From: Sphingomonas corticis
GTDB taxonomy: Bacteria > Pseudomonadota > Alphaproteobacteria > Sphingomonadales > Sphingomonadaceae
DNA length: 64,000 nt
Reading direction: 5' to 3'
Assembly (NCBI RefSeq): GCF_012035195.1
Contig: NZ_JAAVJH010000006.1
Coordinates: 248,001-312,000 of the forward strand
Below, in pieces: positions 1 to 8,394 of this stretch (the first letter of the stretch is position 1; every line of letters starts with the position of its first letter). The position numbers and the translations under genes were made by a program. The notes beneath the pieces were generated by a model. The model saw only the letters and a list, made by a program, of their open reading frames with translations. It searched no databases and was not told the origin of the DNA.

Positions 1-125
1 AACTGCGCGCGCACCTTGCCGGCTACAAGCAGCCCAAGGTGATGGTCGCCACCGCCCGATCGCTGCGCGCTCCCAACGGCAAGGCGGACTATGCCGCGGC
101 GAAGGCGCTGGCTGGCGTCGGCTGA
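1..125 (+). CDS. acyl-CoA synthetase (AMP-binding), C-terminal end, partial
   Basis: The window opens inside a gene read from base 3 to a TGA at 123-125. The 40 visible residues include HLAGYKQPK and PNGKADYAAAK, which match the C-terminal subdomain of AMP-forming acyl-CoA synthetases; the lysine in the P-x-GK-x-DY segment is the position of the catalytic lysine in this family. The protein would activate a carboxylic acid as its CoA thioester through an acyl-adenylate. The substrate cannot be told from this fragment, and the start lies outside the window. Confidence 0.7.
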   Translation, partial: LRAHLAGYKQPKVMVATARSLRAPNGKADYAAAKALAGVG

Positions 126-256
126 CGCGCGATCCGCGCCCCGCGATGCTGTCATTTCGCTGACGAGGCGGTTCAGCCTGTATTTGCCACGACCGGTCCA
201 TAGCGGCCTCATCGAGGGGCCGGCTCGTGCGCCGGCGAGTGAAGGTGGCACAGGAG

Positions 257-1168
257 ATGATGAAGGCGGTTCTCGCGGCGCTGGCGTCCGCGGCGGCGGT
301 GATCCCGGCGGCGGCGATGGCGCAGGACACGTCGCTGCGCGAGGCGTTCCGGCAGCGGATGGAGGCGCGCGGTGTTCGGTCCGGCGGCGGCGAGCGGGGT
401 CCGGCCGTGCAGGCCCGCGCCGACGGACAGGCCAGCGGCGGCTGGCAGCGCCCGGAGCGACCCGAGCGCGCGGAGCGGCCTGAACGGCGCGAGCGCCGCG
501 ACGTCGTGGCGCCGTCGGGCGGCTGGCAGCGGCCGGTTCGCGACGGGCGGCCTGACGAGCGGCGTGTCGATGCGCCCGCCGGCGGCTGGCAGCGACCCGA
601 TGCCCCACGGCCCGATCCGCGCACGAGCGCCGATCCGCGCGACGGCCGACCGCTGTGGACCGAACGCAACTTCCGCGGACGTCCCGACCGCGAGCAGGCA
701 CGGCGCGATCGCGACCGCGACTGGCGTCGCGCGAACAATGGCCGGAATGGCGGCTGGAATGGCGACTGGGACGGTGCGTGGAACGGGGGATCGAACCCGG
801 GCTGGAACGGCGATCGGCGCGACTGGAGCTGGAACGATCGCGACGACCGGCGCCCTTCGTGGAACCGCGATTGGCGCCGCGACTCGCGCTACGACTGGAA
901 CCGCTATCGCACCGCCAATCGCGCCGCCTACCGCCTGCCGCGATACTATGCGCCGTACGGCTGGAACCAGGGCTATCGCCGCTTCTCGATCGGCGTGACG
1001 CTGTCGTCGCTGCTCTTCGCGCAGAATTACTGGCTCGACGATCCCTATTCCTACCGCCTGCCCGAACCCTACGGCCCGTATCGCTGGGTGCGGTACTATG
1101 ACGACGCGCTGCTGGTCGACGTCTACACCGGTCAGGTGGTCGACGCGGAATATGGATTCTTCTTCTAA
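257..1168 (+). CDS. RcnB-family periplasmic protein with GGWQRP repeats
   Basis: A secreted protein with a signal peptide (MKAVLAALAS... ending in AMA before QD), an Arg/Pro/Trp-rich low-complexity middle, and a C-terminal RcnB-type domain with the hallmark segments YWLDDPYSYRLP, YRWVRYYDDALLVD and GQVVDAEYGFFF. RcnB of E. coli is a periplasmic factor in nickel/cobalt homeostasis; most RcnB-like proteins in sphingomonads have no tested role. The middle holds three GGWQRP repeats followed by WNG/WNGD repeats and a run of Arg and Asp. ATG codons at 257 and 260 follow AGGAG (252-256); the GTG at 227 would put the signal peptide too far inside. The metal link is inferred only from the family. Confidence 0.8.
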   Translation: MMKAVLAALASAAAVIPAAAMAQDTSLREAFRQRMEARGVRSGGGERGPAVQARADGQASGGWQRPERPERAERPERRERRDVVAPSGGWQRPVRDGRPDERRVDAPAGGWQRPDAPRPDPRTSADPRDGRPLWTERNFRGRPDREQARRDRDRDWRRANNGRNGGWNGDWDGAWNGGSNPGWNGDRRDWSWNDRDDRRPSWNRDWRRDSRYDWNRYRTANRAAYRLPRYYAPYGWNQGYRRFSIGVTLSSLLFAQNYWLDDPYSYRLPEPYGPYRWVRYYDDALLVDVYTGQVVDAEYGFFF

Positions 1169-1247
1169 CCAGCTGGCAGGGCGGCGTTTCCGATGGGAGG
1201 CGCCGCCCCTCTTGCGTCCGCGCGGGGAGGGGGACTAGGCGGCGGCC

Positions 1248-1934
1248 ATGGCGATCACCTCCGTTCCCCCCGGCCACCCGTCTCCCGCGCGGGCCGCCAT
1301 CGGCCAGGCGGTGGCGGCGCGGCTCGACGCGGACCCGCGGATGCAGCGCCTGCCCAGCGACGCGATCCAGGCGTGGCGCTGCCCCGGCTTCCTTGACGAT
1401 GCCAATTGCGACTGGCTGGTCGCGATGATCGAGGCGAACCGGCGCCCGTCCACGCTGCTGACCGACAAGGGCACCAACGCCAACCGCACCTCGGACAGCT
1501 GCGACATGGATCGCCACGCCGACGGCGTGCGGCAGATCGACGAATATATCGCCGCCTCGCTGGGCATCGCTCCTGCGAACGGCGAGACGATGCAGGGCCA
1601 GCGCTACGCTCCCGCCCAGCATTTCCGTGCGCACCACGATTACTTTCACGAGGGCGAGAGCTACTGGCCCCGGATGCGCGCCACCGGCGGGCAGCGGACG
1701 TGGACCGCCATGATCTACCTCAACGACGTGGAGGAGGGCGGCGCTACATGGTTTCCGCTCGGCGGCGTGCGCGCGGTCCCGCGCAAGGGCATGGCGCTGA
1801 TCTGGAACAACATGGCGGTGGACGGCAGCCCGAACACCGCCACGCTGCACGAGGGAATGCCCGTGGTGGAAGGCGTCAAGTACATCGTCACCAAATGGTT
1901 TCGGGAGGAACCCTGGGCGGCGGCGCGCGCGTGA
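1248..1934 (+). CDS. 2OG-Fe(II) oxygenase, prolyl 4-hydroxylase type
   Basis: A 228-residue protein with the double-stranded beta-helix signature of prolyl 4-hydroxylase alpha-subunit relatives. The iron ligands are visible as H129-x-D131 (AHHDYF) and distal H201 (TLHEG), and K211 is placed to bind 2-oxoglutarate. Conserved stretches MIYLNDVEEGGATWFP and KYIVTKWFR follow the family pattern. It should hydroxylate a protein or small-molecule side chain using 2-oxoglutarate and O2; the substrate is unknown. The gene ends in GTGA shared with the cinA start, so the two are probably translationally coupled. Confidence 0.85.
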   Translation: MAITSVPPGHPSPARAAIGQAVAARLDADPRMQRLPSDAIQAWRCPGFLDDANCDWLVAMIEANRRPSTLLTDKGTNANRTSDSCDMDRHADGVRQIDEYIAASLGIAPANGETMQGQRYAPAQHFRAHHDYFHEGESYWPRMRATGGQRTWTAMIYLNDVEEGGATWFPLGGVRAVPRKGMALIWNNMAVDGSPNTATLHEGMPVVEGVKYIVTKWFREEPWAAARA

Positions 1935-2455
1935 CCGAGCCGCTGGGCGCGGTTCCCGACGACGTGCTGAAGCTGGCGCAGCGGGTGCTGGCGCAGGCGT
2001 GCGACAAGGACCTGTCGATCGCCACCGCGGAGAGCTGCACCGGCGGCCTCCTCGCCTCGCTGCTGACCGACGTGGAGGGGGCGAGCCACGCGTTCGAGCG
2101 CGGCTACGTCGTCTACTCGAAACAGGCCAAGTGCGAGCTCCTCGGCATCGCGCCCGAGGTGGTGGAACGCTGCAACGCGGTGACGCGCGAGGTGGCGGAG
2201 GCGATGGCGTCGGGCGCGCTGGCGGGATCGCACGCCGACATCGCGCTCGGCATCACCGGCTTCGCCGGGCCGGGCGCGCCGGACGACGAGCCCGGCCTGG
2301 TCCATCTCGCCTGCGCCACCCGCGCGGGCCATCGCGCGCACCGGGAATGCCATTTCGGCGACGTCGGCCGGGGCGAGGTGCGCAGCGGCGCGCTGCGCGT
2401 GGCGCTTGAGATGATGGGCGACGGCCTGCGCGTCAGCGACCCGCCCACTCCGTAG
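1931..2455 (+). CDS. CinA-family protein (nicotinamide-nucleotide amidase domain)
   Basis: A 174-residue stand-alone CinA C-terminal domain of the PncC type. The signature AESCTGGL is at residues 33-40, with the Ser of ESC as the expected catalytic residue, and GITGFAGPG follows later. Family members deamidate nicotinamide mononucleotide to nicotinate mononucleotide in pyridine-nucleotide salvage. The GTG start at 1931 overlaps the upstream TGA by four bases. The N-terminal molybdopterin-binding-like domain of full-length CinA is absent, as is usual for this short form. The 3' end overlaps the convergent urcA-like gene by 23 bases. Confidence 0.88.
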   Translation: MTEPLGAVPDDVLKLAQRVLAQACDKDLSIATAESCTGGLLASLLTDVEGASHAFERGYVVYSKQAKCELLGIAPEVVERCNAVTREVAEAMASGALAGSHADIALGITGFAGPGAPDDEPGLVHLACATRAGHRAHRECHFGDVGRGEVRSGALRVALEMMGDGLRVSDPPTP

Positions 2456-2741
2456 CGCCGCCCGCCCGCGCGAGCGCCCGGTCGCGTGCCGGCCGCGCAC
2501 GTTCCAGCACGTCGATGCGGCAGCGCTGCACGCGGCGCTTGCCGACGAGGTCGAGCGCGCTCGCCTCGCCACACACGTCGCGCGCCGCCAGTGTCAGGCG
2601 ACGGTCGAGCCGGGTGCGGTGGCCGGGACGCGAGAGGTCGAGGTCGTGCACGGCGACGGTGCGTGTCGCCTGCACCGTTTCGGCCGTGACGGGGACGAGC
2701 GGGGTCGTGGCCGCGAGCGCGGCGAGCAGCAGGGTCTTCAT
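2433..2741 (-). CDS. UrcA-family secreted protein
   Basis: A 102-residue protein with a signal peptide (MKTLLLAALAATTPLVPVTA) and the UrcA pattern: VHDLDLSRPGHRTRLDRRL, then AARDVCG and a C-terminal CRIDVL segment, giving two conserved cysteines. UrcA proteins are small exported proteins of unknown function found mainly in sphingomonads and relatives. The start at 2741 has GGAGA eight bases upstream. It is divergent from a LysR regulator, and a perfect palindrome sits between them, which suggests but does not prove that the regulator controls this gene. Confidence 0.75.
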   Translation of the reverse strand: MKTLLLAALAATTPLVPVTAETVQATRTVAVHDLDLSRPGHRTRLDRRLTLAARDVCGEASALDLVGKRRVQRCRIDVLERARPARDRALARAGGATEWAGR

Positions 2742-2833
2742 CGCATGTTCTCCGAGGGAGGGTGCCGCATCGCCGCGGCCCCTTCGAGATAGGCAAGCGA
2801 TCGCGCCGTCGACAGCAACGATGTTGCACTGCC

Positions 2834-2853
2834 GTTCTGCATCGGTGCAGAAC
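2834..2853. promoter_or_regulatory. perfect 8-bp palindrome, probable LysR operator
   Basis: GTTCTGCA and TGCAGAAC flank the 4-base spacer TCGG, giving a perfect dyad that ends six bases before the LysR ATG. Dyads of this size between a LysR-type gene and its divergent neighbour are typical regulator binding sites. Because this one overlaps the translation start region of the regulator itself, autorepression is the simplest reading. Confidence 0.6.
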
Positions 2854-2859
2854 CGGTGC

Positions 2860-3744
2860 ATGGACTGGGAGGACCTGCGGCATTTCCTGGCAGTGGCGCG
2901 CGGCGGCAGCACGCTGGTCGCGGCGCGCACCCTGCGCGTCAGCCAGACCACCACCGCGCGCCGCATCGCCGCGCTGGAGGCCGCGCTGGGCCTCTCCCTG
3001 TTCGAGCGGCGCCCGGTCGGCTACCGCCTGACCGCGACGGGAGAGGCGCTGCTGCCCCATGCCGAGGCGGTGGAGCGCGCCGCGACCGCGCTGGAGGAGG
3101 GCGCGGCCGCGGCGCGGCGGCAGGAGGGCGGCACCGTGCGGCTGACCGCCACGGAGATCCTGGCGTCGACGATCCTGATGCCGCTGCTGGCGGATCTGCA
3201 CGAGGCGCATCCGGCGATCCGCATCGAGCTGGACACCAGCGACCGGCTTCGCGACCTGGCTGCGGGCGAGGCGGAGGTCGCGCTGCGGCTGTGGAAGGAG
3301 CCCGCCGGTGCCGGGCTGGTCGCGCGCCGCATCGCCGACGATCGCTGGACCGTCTATGCGAGCCGCGACTATGCCGCGCGCCACGACGTACCGAGGCGCC
3401 GCAGCGAGCTGGCCGGGCACGTCTTCGTCGGCGGAGGCGAGCCCGCGGTGTGGTCGATCTACCAGCGCTGGCTGGCCGCCAACGGGCTGGAGGAGGCGGT
3501 CGCCTTCCACCACAATTCCTCGGTCGGGCTGCTCGCCGCGGTGCGCGCGGGCGCGGGGCTGGCGGCGCTGCCGTGCATCGTGGCGGAGAACGCGCCCGAC
3601 CTGATCCGCTGCCTGCCGCCGATGGACATGGAGGCGCGAGGCATCTGGTTGCTGACCCACGAGCGTCACCGCCACCAGCCGCGCGTGCGCGCGGTGATCG
3701 ACTTTCTGGCACCACGGCTGGTGGCGCTGGGGCGGATGGTGTGA
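2860..3744 (+). CDS. LysR-family transcriptional regulator
   Basis: A 294-residue regulator with an N-terminal winged helix-turn-helix (DLRHFLAVARGGSTLVAARTL... ALGLSLFERR, residues 1-60) and a periplasmic-binding-like effector domain after it. The N-terminus MDWEDLRHFLAV is typical, so the ATG at 2860 is preferred to longer in-frame starts. The effector is unknown. The closest relatives in this shape are the small-group LysR proteins found singly next to unrelated genes. It is divergent from the urcA-like gene across about 118 bases that contain a perfect palindrome. Confidence 0.88.
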   Translation: MDWEDLRHFLAVARGGSTLVAARTLRVSQTTTARRIAALEAALGLSLFERRPVGYRLTATGEALLPHAEAVERAATALEEGAAAARRQEGGTVRLTATEILASTILMPLLADLHEAHPAIRIELDTSDRLRDLAAGEAEVALRLWKEPAGAGLVARRIADDRWTVYASRDYAARHDVPRRRSELAGHVFVGGGEPAVWSIYQRWLAANGLEEAVAFHHNSSVGLLAAVRAGAGLAALPCIVAENAPDLIRCLPPMDMEARGIWLLTHERHRHQPRVRAVIDFLAPRLVALGRMV

Positions 3745-3764
3745 AGATCGTCCACCGTCGCCCA

Positions 3765-3795
3765 CTTCCGTTCGGCCTGAGCGCAGTCGAAGCAC
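3765..3795. repeat. dispersed TTCG...GTCGAAG intergenic repeat
   Basis: The spacer between the LysR gene and recJ contains CCGTTCGGCCTGAGCGCAGT followed by CGAAGCAC. The same half-site pattern (CGTTCG...CTG...GTCGAAG) recurs as an inverted pair at 8306-8370 and in modified form near 57077. This looks like a dispersed repeat family of the host. Confidence 0.5.
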
Positions 3796-3839
3796 CGTTC
3801 TTCTCCCGCCCCGTCTCGCGCCGGTCGTAACGACGCGCT

Positions 3840-5597
3840 ATGGGCCCGCCGATGCGTTCCGTCCTCGACATCGACCGCTCGATCCTGGGCCAGCCGTGGC
3901 GCTGGCGCGCCTTGGCCGCGGACCAGCGCGAGGGGCTGGTGCCCGACGACCTTGTCACCTCCCTGCTGCTGGCGCGCGGCTGCCCGCGTGAGGCGCTGCA
4001 GGCGCACCGCGCGCCCTCGATCCGCGGCTTCATGCCCGATCCGTCGATCTTTCGCGACATGGACACGGCCGCCGCGCGGCTGGCCGATGCGGTGATGGCG
4101 GGGGAGGGGATCGCGATCTTCGGCGACTATGACGTCGACGGCGCCACTTCCGCGGCGCTGCTCGTCCTGCTGCTGCGCGCACTCGACCGCGACGCGGCGG
4201 TGCACATTCCCGACCGGCTGACCGAGGGCTACGGCCCCAATGCCCCCGCGCTGCACCGCCTGGCGGGCGAGGGCGCCTCGCTGATCGTCACCGTCGATTG
4301 CGGCGCGCAGGCGTTCGATGTGCTGGCAGAGGCGCCGGTGGACGTGATCGTCGTCGATCACCACCAATGCGCCACGCAGCTGCCCCGCGCGGTGGCGGTG
4401 GTCAATCCCAACCGGCTGGACGAGGGCGAGGGGGCGCGCCACGGCCATCTCGCCGCTGTCGGCGTTTGCTTCCTCCTCGCCGCCGCGCTGGTACGCGAAC
4501 TGCGCGCGCGCGGCTGGTTCGCGAGGCGGGCGGAACCGAAGCTGCTCGACCTGCTCGATCTCGTCGCGCTCGGCACCGTCGCGGACGTGGCGCAGCTGCG
4601 CGGGCTCAACCGCGCGTTCGTGGCGCAGGGACTGAAGGTGATGGCGGCACGGCGCAACATCGGCCTCGCCGCGCTGATCGAGGCGTCGCGGCTGACGCGT
4701 GCGCCGACGTGCAGCGACCTGGGCTTCGCGCTCGGCCCGCGGATCAACGCGGGCGGCCGAGTCGGTCGCGCGGACCTCGGCGTTCGCCTGCTGACCACGC
4801 GCGACGAGGGCGAGGCACGCGCCATCGCGCAGGAACTCGACCGGCTGAACGAGGAACGGCGCGCGATCGAGTCGATCGTGCAGGAGGGCGCGGAGGCGCT
4901 GATCGTCGCCGATCGCTCGGTCGTGGTGGTCGCCGGCACGGGCTGGCATCCCGGCGTGATCGGCATCGTCGCCGGGCGGCTGAAGGAGAAGCTGGGGCGC
5001 CCCGCAATCGTCGTCGCGCTGGACGAGGATGGCGTGGGCAAGGGATCGGGCCGCTCGATCACCGGCGTGGACCTGGGCCAGGCGGTGCTGGCGGCGAAGG
5101 AGGCGGGATTGCTGGTCGCCGGCGGCGGGCACGCGATGGCGGCGGGGCTGACGGTCGCCGCGGGCGGGGTGGCGGCGTTCGCGTCGTTCATCGAAGAGCG
5201 GCTGGCCGACGCGGTGGCGAAGGCGCGGGAGGATCGCGCGCTGCTGGTCGATTCCGTCCTGGCACCCGGCGGCGTCACCGCGGAGCTGGTCGCCGCGCTG
5301 GAGCAGGGCGGACCCTATGGCACCGGCTGGCCGAGCCCCCGCGTCGCGATCGGTCCGGTGCGCGCGGTGAAGGTGGACGTCGTCGGCAACGGCCACGTGC
5401 GCGCGATCGTCGCGGGCGACGACGGTCGCAGCCTGAAGGCCATGGCCTTCCGCGCCGCGGACACGCCGCTGGGCGAGGCGCTGCTGGCAGCAGGGCCGGG
5501 GAGGAGGCTCTGGCTGGCCGGCCGGGCGAAGGTGGACGAGTGGAGCGGCCGCGGCACCGCGGAACTGCACCTCGACGACGCGGCGTGGGCCAATTGA
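3840..5597 (+). CDS. recJ: single-stranded-DNA-specific exonuclease RecJ
   Basis: A 585-residue DHH-family nuclease. Motif I GDYDVDG is at residues 95-101, VDCG at 152-155, and the DHH motif VDHH at 172-175. The DHHA1 part carries GSGRSITGVDLG and GGGHAMAAG. RecJ degrades single-stranded DNA 5' to 3' in recombination and mismatch repair, using Mn or Mg bound by the DHH aspartates and histidines. Length and motif order match the usual protein. ATGs at 3840 and 3852 are both possible starts; neither has a strong ribosome binding site. Confidence 0.93.
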   Translation: MGPPMRSVLDIDRSILGQPWRWRALAADQREGLVPDDLVTSLLLARGCPREALQAHRAPSIRGFMPDPSIFRDMDTAAARLADAVMAGEGIAIFGDYDVDGATSAALLVLLLRALDRDAAVHIPDRLTEGYGPNAPALHRLAGEGASLIVTVDCGAQAFDVLAEAPVDVIVVDHHQCATQLPRAVAVVNPNRLDEGEGARHGHLAAVGVCFLLAAALVRELRARGWFARRAEPKLLDLLDLVALGTVADVAQLRGLNRAFVAQGLKVMAARRNIGLAALIEASRLTRAPTCSDLGFALGPRINAGGRVGRADLGVRLLTTRDEGEARAIAQELDRLNEERRAIESIVQEGAEALIVADRSVVVVAGTGWHPGVIGIVAGRLKEKLGRPAIVVALDEDGVGKGSGRSITGVDLGQAVLAAKEAGLLVAGGGHAMAAGLTVAAGGVAAFASFIEERLADAVAKAREDRALLVDSVLAPGGVTAELVAALEQGGPYGTGWPSPRVAIGPVRAVKVDVVGNGHVRAIVAGDDGRSLKAMAFRAADTPLGEALLAAGPGRRLWLAGRAKVDEWSGRGTAELHLDDAAWAN

Positions 5598-5602
5598 GCG
5601 GT

Positions 5603-5678
5603 ATGCCGGGCTAGTCCCGGCATCCAGAGCCACAAGCGCCATCGTTTGTGATCCTGGATCCCGGGACAAGCCCGGGAT
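5603..5678. repeat. composite palindromic intergenic repeat (copy 1)
   Basis: Two perfect 8-bp hairpins, ATGCCGGG/CCCGGCAT (5603-5623) and ATCCCGGG/CCCGGGAT (5658-5678), enclose a further imperfect pairing (ATCCAG with CTGGAT, CACAA with TTGTG), so the whole element can fold into one cruciform. A second copy lies at 51990-52083. It sits between the convergent recJ and trpS genes and could also act as a bidirectional terminator, although no T-run follows. Confidence 0.65.
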
Positions 5679-5687
5679 GGCGGGGCG

Positions 5688-6695
5688 TCACACCACCAGC
5701 CCCATCGCCTCCTGCGCCTGCCGCAGCACAGGCGCGGCGAGATCCCGCGCCTTCTCCGCGCCGCGATCCAGGATCGCGTCGATGGCCGCAGCGTCGTCCA
5801 GCAGCCGCGTCATCTCGTCGCGGATCGGCCCCAGCGTCGCGACGGCGAGGTCCGCCAGAGCCGGCTTGAACGCGCCGAAGCCCTTGCCCTCGTACTCGGC
5901 CAGCACGTCGGCGGGCGTGCGGTCCGCCAGCGCGGCGAAGATGGTGACGAGGTTCTTCGCCTCCGCGCGACCGTCCAATCCCTCGACGTTGCCGGGCAGC
6001 ACGTCGGGATCGGTCTTCGCCTTGCGGAACTTGTCGGCGATGACGTCGTCGGCGTCGATCAGCTTGATGAGCGACATCTCCGACGGGTTGGACTTGGACA
6101 TCTTCGCGCCCGCGTCGCGCAGGGACATGATCCGCGGGGCGGCGCGGCTCACCAGCGGCTCGGGCAGGGTGAACAGCTCGGTCGCATAGTCGGTGTTGAA
6201 CTTGGTCGCGATGTCGCGCGCCAGCTCCAGGTGCTGCTTCTGGTCCTCGCCCACGGGCACGTGGGTGGCGTTGTAGAGCAGCACGTCGGCGGCCATCAGC
6301 ACCGGATAGTCGTACAGGCCGACGCTGGCGCCCTCGCGGTTCTTGCCCGCCTTGTCCTTGAACTGGGTCATGCGGTTCAGCCAGCCGACGCGCGCGACGT
6401 TGTTCAGCAGCCACGACAGCTCGCTGTGTGCAGGCACGCGGGTCTGGTTGAACAGGATCGAGCGCGCCGGGTCGATGCCCGCGGCGACCAGCGTCGCGGT
6501 CATCTCGATCGTGTTCGCGCGCAGCTCCGCCGGCGCGATCCACTCGGTCAGGCCGTGCAGGTCGGCGATGAAGAACATCGTCTCCCCGCCCGACGCCTGC
6601 ACCTCGTCCTGCATCGCCACCCACTGCTTCACCGCGCCCAGGTAATTGCCGAGGTGGAGATTGCCCGTGGGCTTGATGCCGGAGACGACGCGCAT
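5688..6695 (-). CDS. trpS: tryptophan-tRNA ligase
   Basis: A 335-residue class I aminoacyl-tRNA synthetase. The HIGH-type motif lies in PTGNLHLGN (residues 9-17) and KMSKS is at 198-202. The stretches LYDYPVLMAADVLLY and VGEDQKQHLE are diagnostic for tryptophanyl-tRNA synthetase. It charges tRNA-Trp in the cytoplasm. The gene begins five bases after the stop of murJ, so both are probably on one transcript. The start at 6695 puts the catalytic motif at the expected distance from the N-terminus. Confidence 0.95.
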   Translation of the reverse strand: MRVVSGIKPTGNLHLGNYLGAVKQWVAMQDEVQASGGETMFFIADLHGLTEWIAPAELRANTIEMTATLVAAGIDPARSILFNQTRVPAHSELSWLLNNVARVGWLNRMTQFKDKAGKNREGASVGLYDYPVLMAADVLLYNATHVPVGEDQKQHLELARDIATKFNTDYATELFTLPEPLVSRAAPRIMSLRDAGAKMSKSNPSEMSLIKLIDADDVIADKFRKAKTDPDVLPGNVEGLDGRAEAKNLVTIFAALADRTPADVLAEYEGKGFGAFKPALADLAVATLGPIRDEMTRLLDDAAAIDAILDRGAEKARDLAAPVLRQAQEAMGLVV

Positions 6696-6700
6696 GGGGA

Positions 6701-8287
6701 TCAGCTGGCTTTCTTGCGAGAGAGGAGCGCGCGCAGGTCGCCGGGGCGAAAGGCGCCCGTCGCCACGCACGCGAGGCCATAGACCGCCACGCCCGCGCCG
6801 ACCAGCACCGCCAAGGCGGCGGCGCGGACGACGAGCGTGCCGGTGAGATAGGGCATGATCGGGGGCGCGATCAGCAGCAGCGTGCCCCCCATCATCGCCG
6901 CCGCCAGCGCCAGCCGCGGCACCTTTCGCCGTACCGCGGGGTCGAGCGTCAGATGCCCGCGCCGTGCCAGCACGACGTAGAGCGAGACGACGTTCACCGT
7001 GGAGGCGAGCGCGGTCGCGAGCGGCGGACCCATCTGCCCGATGCCGTAGCGGCCGAGCGTGGGGATCAGGATCAGGTTGCCGACCAGGTTGATCGCGACC
7101 GACCACAAGGCGAGCCGCACCGGCGTGCGCGTGTCGGCGCGCGCGTAGAAGCCTGGGGTCAGCACCTTCACCAGCACGTAGCTCGGCAGGCCGATCGAGA
7201 AGGCGGACAGCGCCAGCGCGGCGCGCGCGGTGTCCGCCGCGTCGAACTGCCCGTGCTGGAACAGCCCGCGCACGATCGGCTCGGCGGCGAAGACGAAGGC
7301 GGCGGTGGCGGGAAGGGTGAGGAACAGCGCCAGCTCGATGCCGCGGTTCTGCGTCTCCATCGCCTCCGCCTCGCGCCCTTCCGCCAGCAGGCGCGAGACG
7401 ACGGGGAGGAGGATGGTGCCAAGGCCGATGCCGATCATGCCCAGCGGCAGCTGGTTCAGCCGGTCGGCGTAGTAGATGGCGGAGATCGACCCGGCGGACA
7501 ACAGCCCGCCCGCCAGCGCGGTGGAAACGGCGAGATTGATCTGCGCCGCCCCCGCCCCCGTCGCGGCGGGGACGATCAGCTTCAGCAGCCGCTTCACGTC
7601 GTCGTCCAGCCGCGGCAGGCGGAGACGCAGGCTCACCCCCGCGCGCCGGCACGCCCACCACAGCCACGCCAGTTGCAGCGCGCCGCCCGCGGTGACGCTG
7701 ATCGCCTGCACCCGCGCGGTCTCGTACGCGTCGTCACCGTGGAAGAAGACGAGGGCGGAGACCATCGCGACGTTCAGCAGGATCGGCGCCGCGGCGTTGA
7801 CCCAGAACCTGTCCAGCGAATTGAGGATGCCGCCCAGGAGCGAGACGAGCGAGATGAGCAGCAGATACGGGATCGTGATCCGCGACAACGTGACCGCGAA
7901 GGCGAATTGCGACGCGCTCGGCTGCTGTCGCTCGAACCCGCCGGACAGGCCCCAGGTGATCGGATAGGCCGCGGCGATCATGATCGCGGTGAAGACGACC
8001 AGCACCGGGAACAGCACCGCCAGCGCACGCTCGGCGAAGTCCACGCCAGCGGCCGTCCCGCCGCCCTCCGCCACCTTGCGATTGAACAGCGGGATGAACG
8101 CGGCGTTGAACGCACCCTCGGCGAACAGCGCGCGGAACATGTTGGGCAGGCGGAACGCGACGAAGAAGGCATCGGAGGCGAAGCCCGCGCCGACGTAGCT
8201 GGCCTGCAACGTGTCGCGTACCAGCGCGAGCACGCGGCTGGCGAGCGTCAGGCCGCCGACGGAACCGAGCGCGCGGGTGAGGTTCAT
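6701..8287 (-). CDS. murJ: lipid II flippase MurJ
   Basis: A 528-residue polytopic inner-membrane protein of the MOP exporter superfamily. The N-terminus MNLTRALGSVGGLTLASR and the segments YVGAGFASDAFFVAFRLPNM and FRALFAEGAFNAAFIPLF are MurJ hallmarks, and about 14 hydrophobic segments follow. MurJ moves lipid-linked peptidoglycan precursors across the inner membrane and is normally essential. It lies just upstream of trpS on the minus strand. Confidence 0.95.
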   Translation of the reverse strand: MNLTRALGSVGGLTLASRVLALVRDTLQASYVGAGFASDAFFVAFRLPNMFRALFAEGAFNAAFIPLFNRKVAEGGGTAAGVDFAERALAVLFPVLVVFTAIMIAAAYPITWGLSGGFERQQPSASQFAFAVTLSRITIPYLLLISLVSLLGGILNSLDRFWVNAAAPILLNVAMVSALVFFHGDDAYETARVQAISVTAGGALQLAWLWWACRRAGVSLRLRLPRLDDDVKRLLKLIVPAATGAGAAQINLAVSTALAGGLLSAGSISAIYYADRLNQLPLGMIGIGLGTILLPVVSRLLAEGREAEAMETQNRGIELALFLTLPATAAFVFAAEPIVRGLFQHGQFDAADTARAALALSAFSIGLPSYVLVKVLTPGFYARADTRTPVRLALWSVAINLVGNLILIPTLGRYGIGQMGPPLATALASTVNVVSLYVVLARRGHLTLDPAVRRKVPRLALAAAMMGGTLLLIAPPIMPYLTGTLVVRAAALAVLVGAGVAVYGLACVATGAFRPGDLRALLSRKKAS

Positions 8288-8305
8288 GTCAGGTCAATCC
8301 ACCGC

Positions 8306-8370
8306 CGTTCGGACTGCGCGAAGTCGAAGCCTACGCATGGCGTATGCCCTTCGACTTCGCAGGGCGAACG
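8306..8370. repeat. long inverted repeat between murJ and secB
   Basis: Arms of about 22-24 bases, each beginning CGTTCG and ending GTCGAAG or its complement, flank an inner TACGC/GCGTA hairpin. The element fills most of the spacer between the secB stop and the murJ start, both minus strand. It is an inverted pair of the half-site seen at 3765 and may terminate secB transcripts or be a mobile palindromic repeat. Confidence 0.65.
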
Positions 8371-8394
8371 GATGGGCGGGCGGCGACGGGCGTG

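Noticed and set aside
485..720. Tandem GGWQRP repeats as a CRISPR array
   Set aside because: They are in-frame protein repeats with no constant DNA repeat or spacer structure.
2113..3795. 560-codon open frame on the minus strand across cinA, urcA and LysR
   Set aside because: It is an out-of-phase reading of high-GC coding DNA with Arg/Ala-rich junk sequence; the genes on it have clear family matches.
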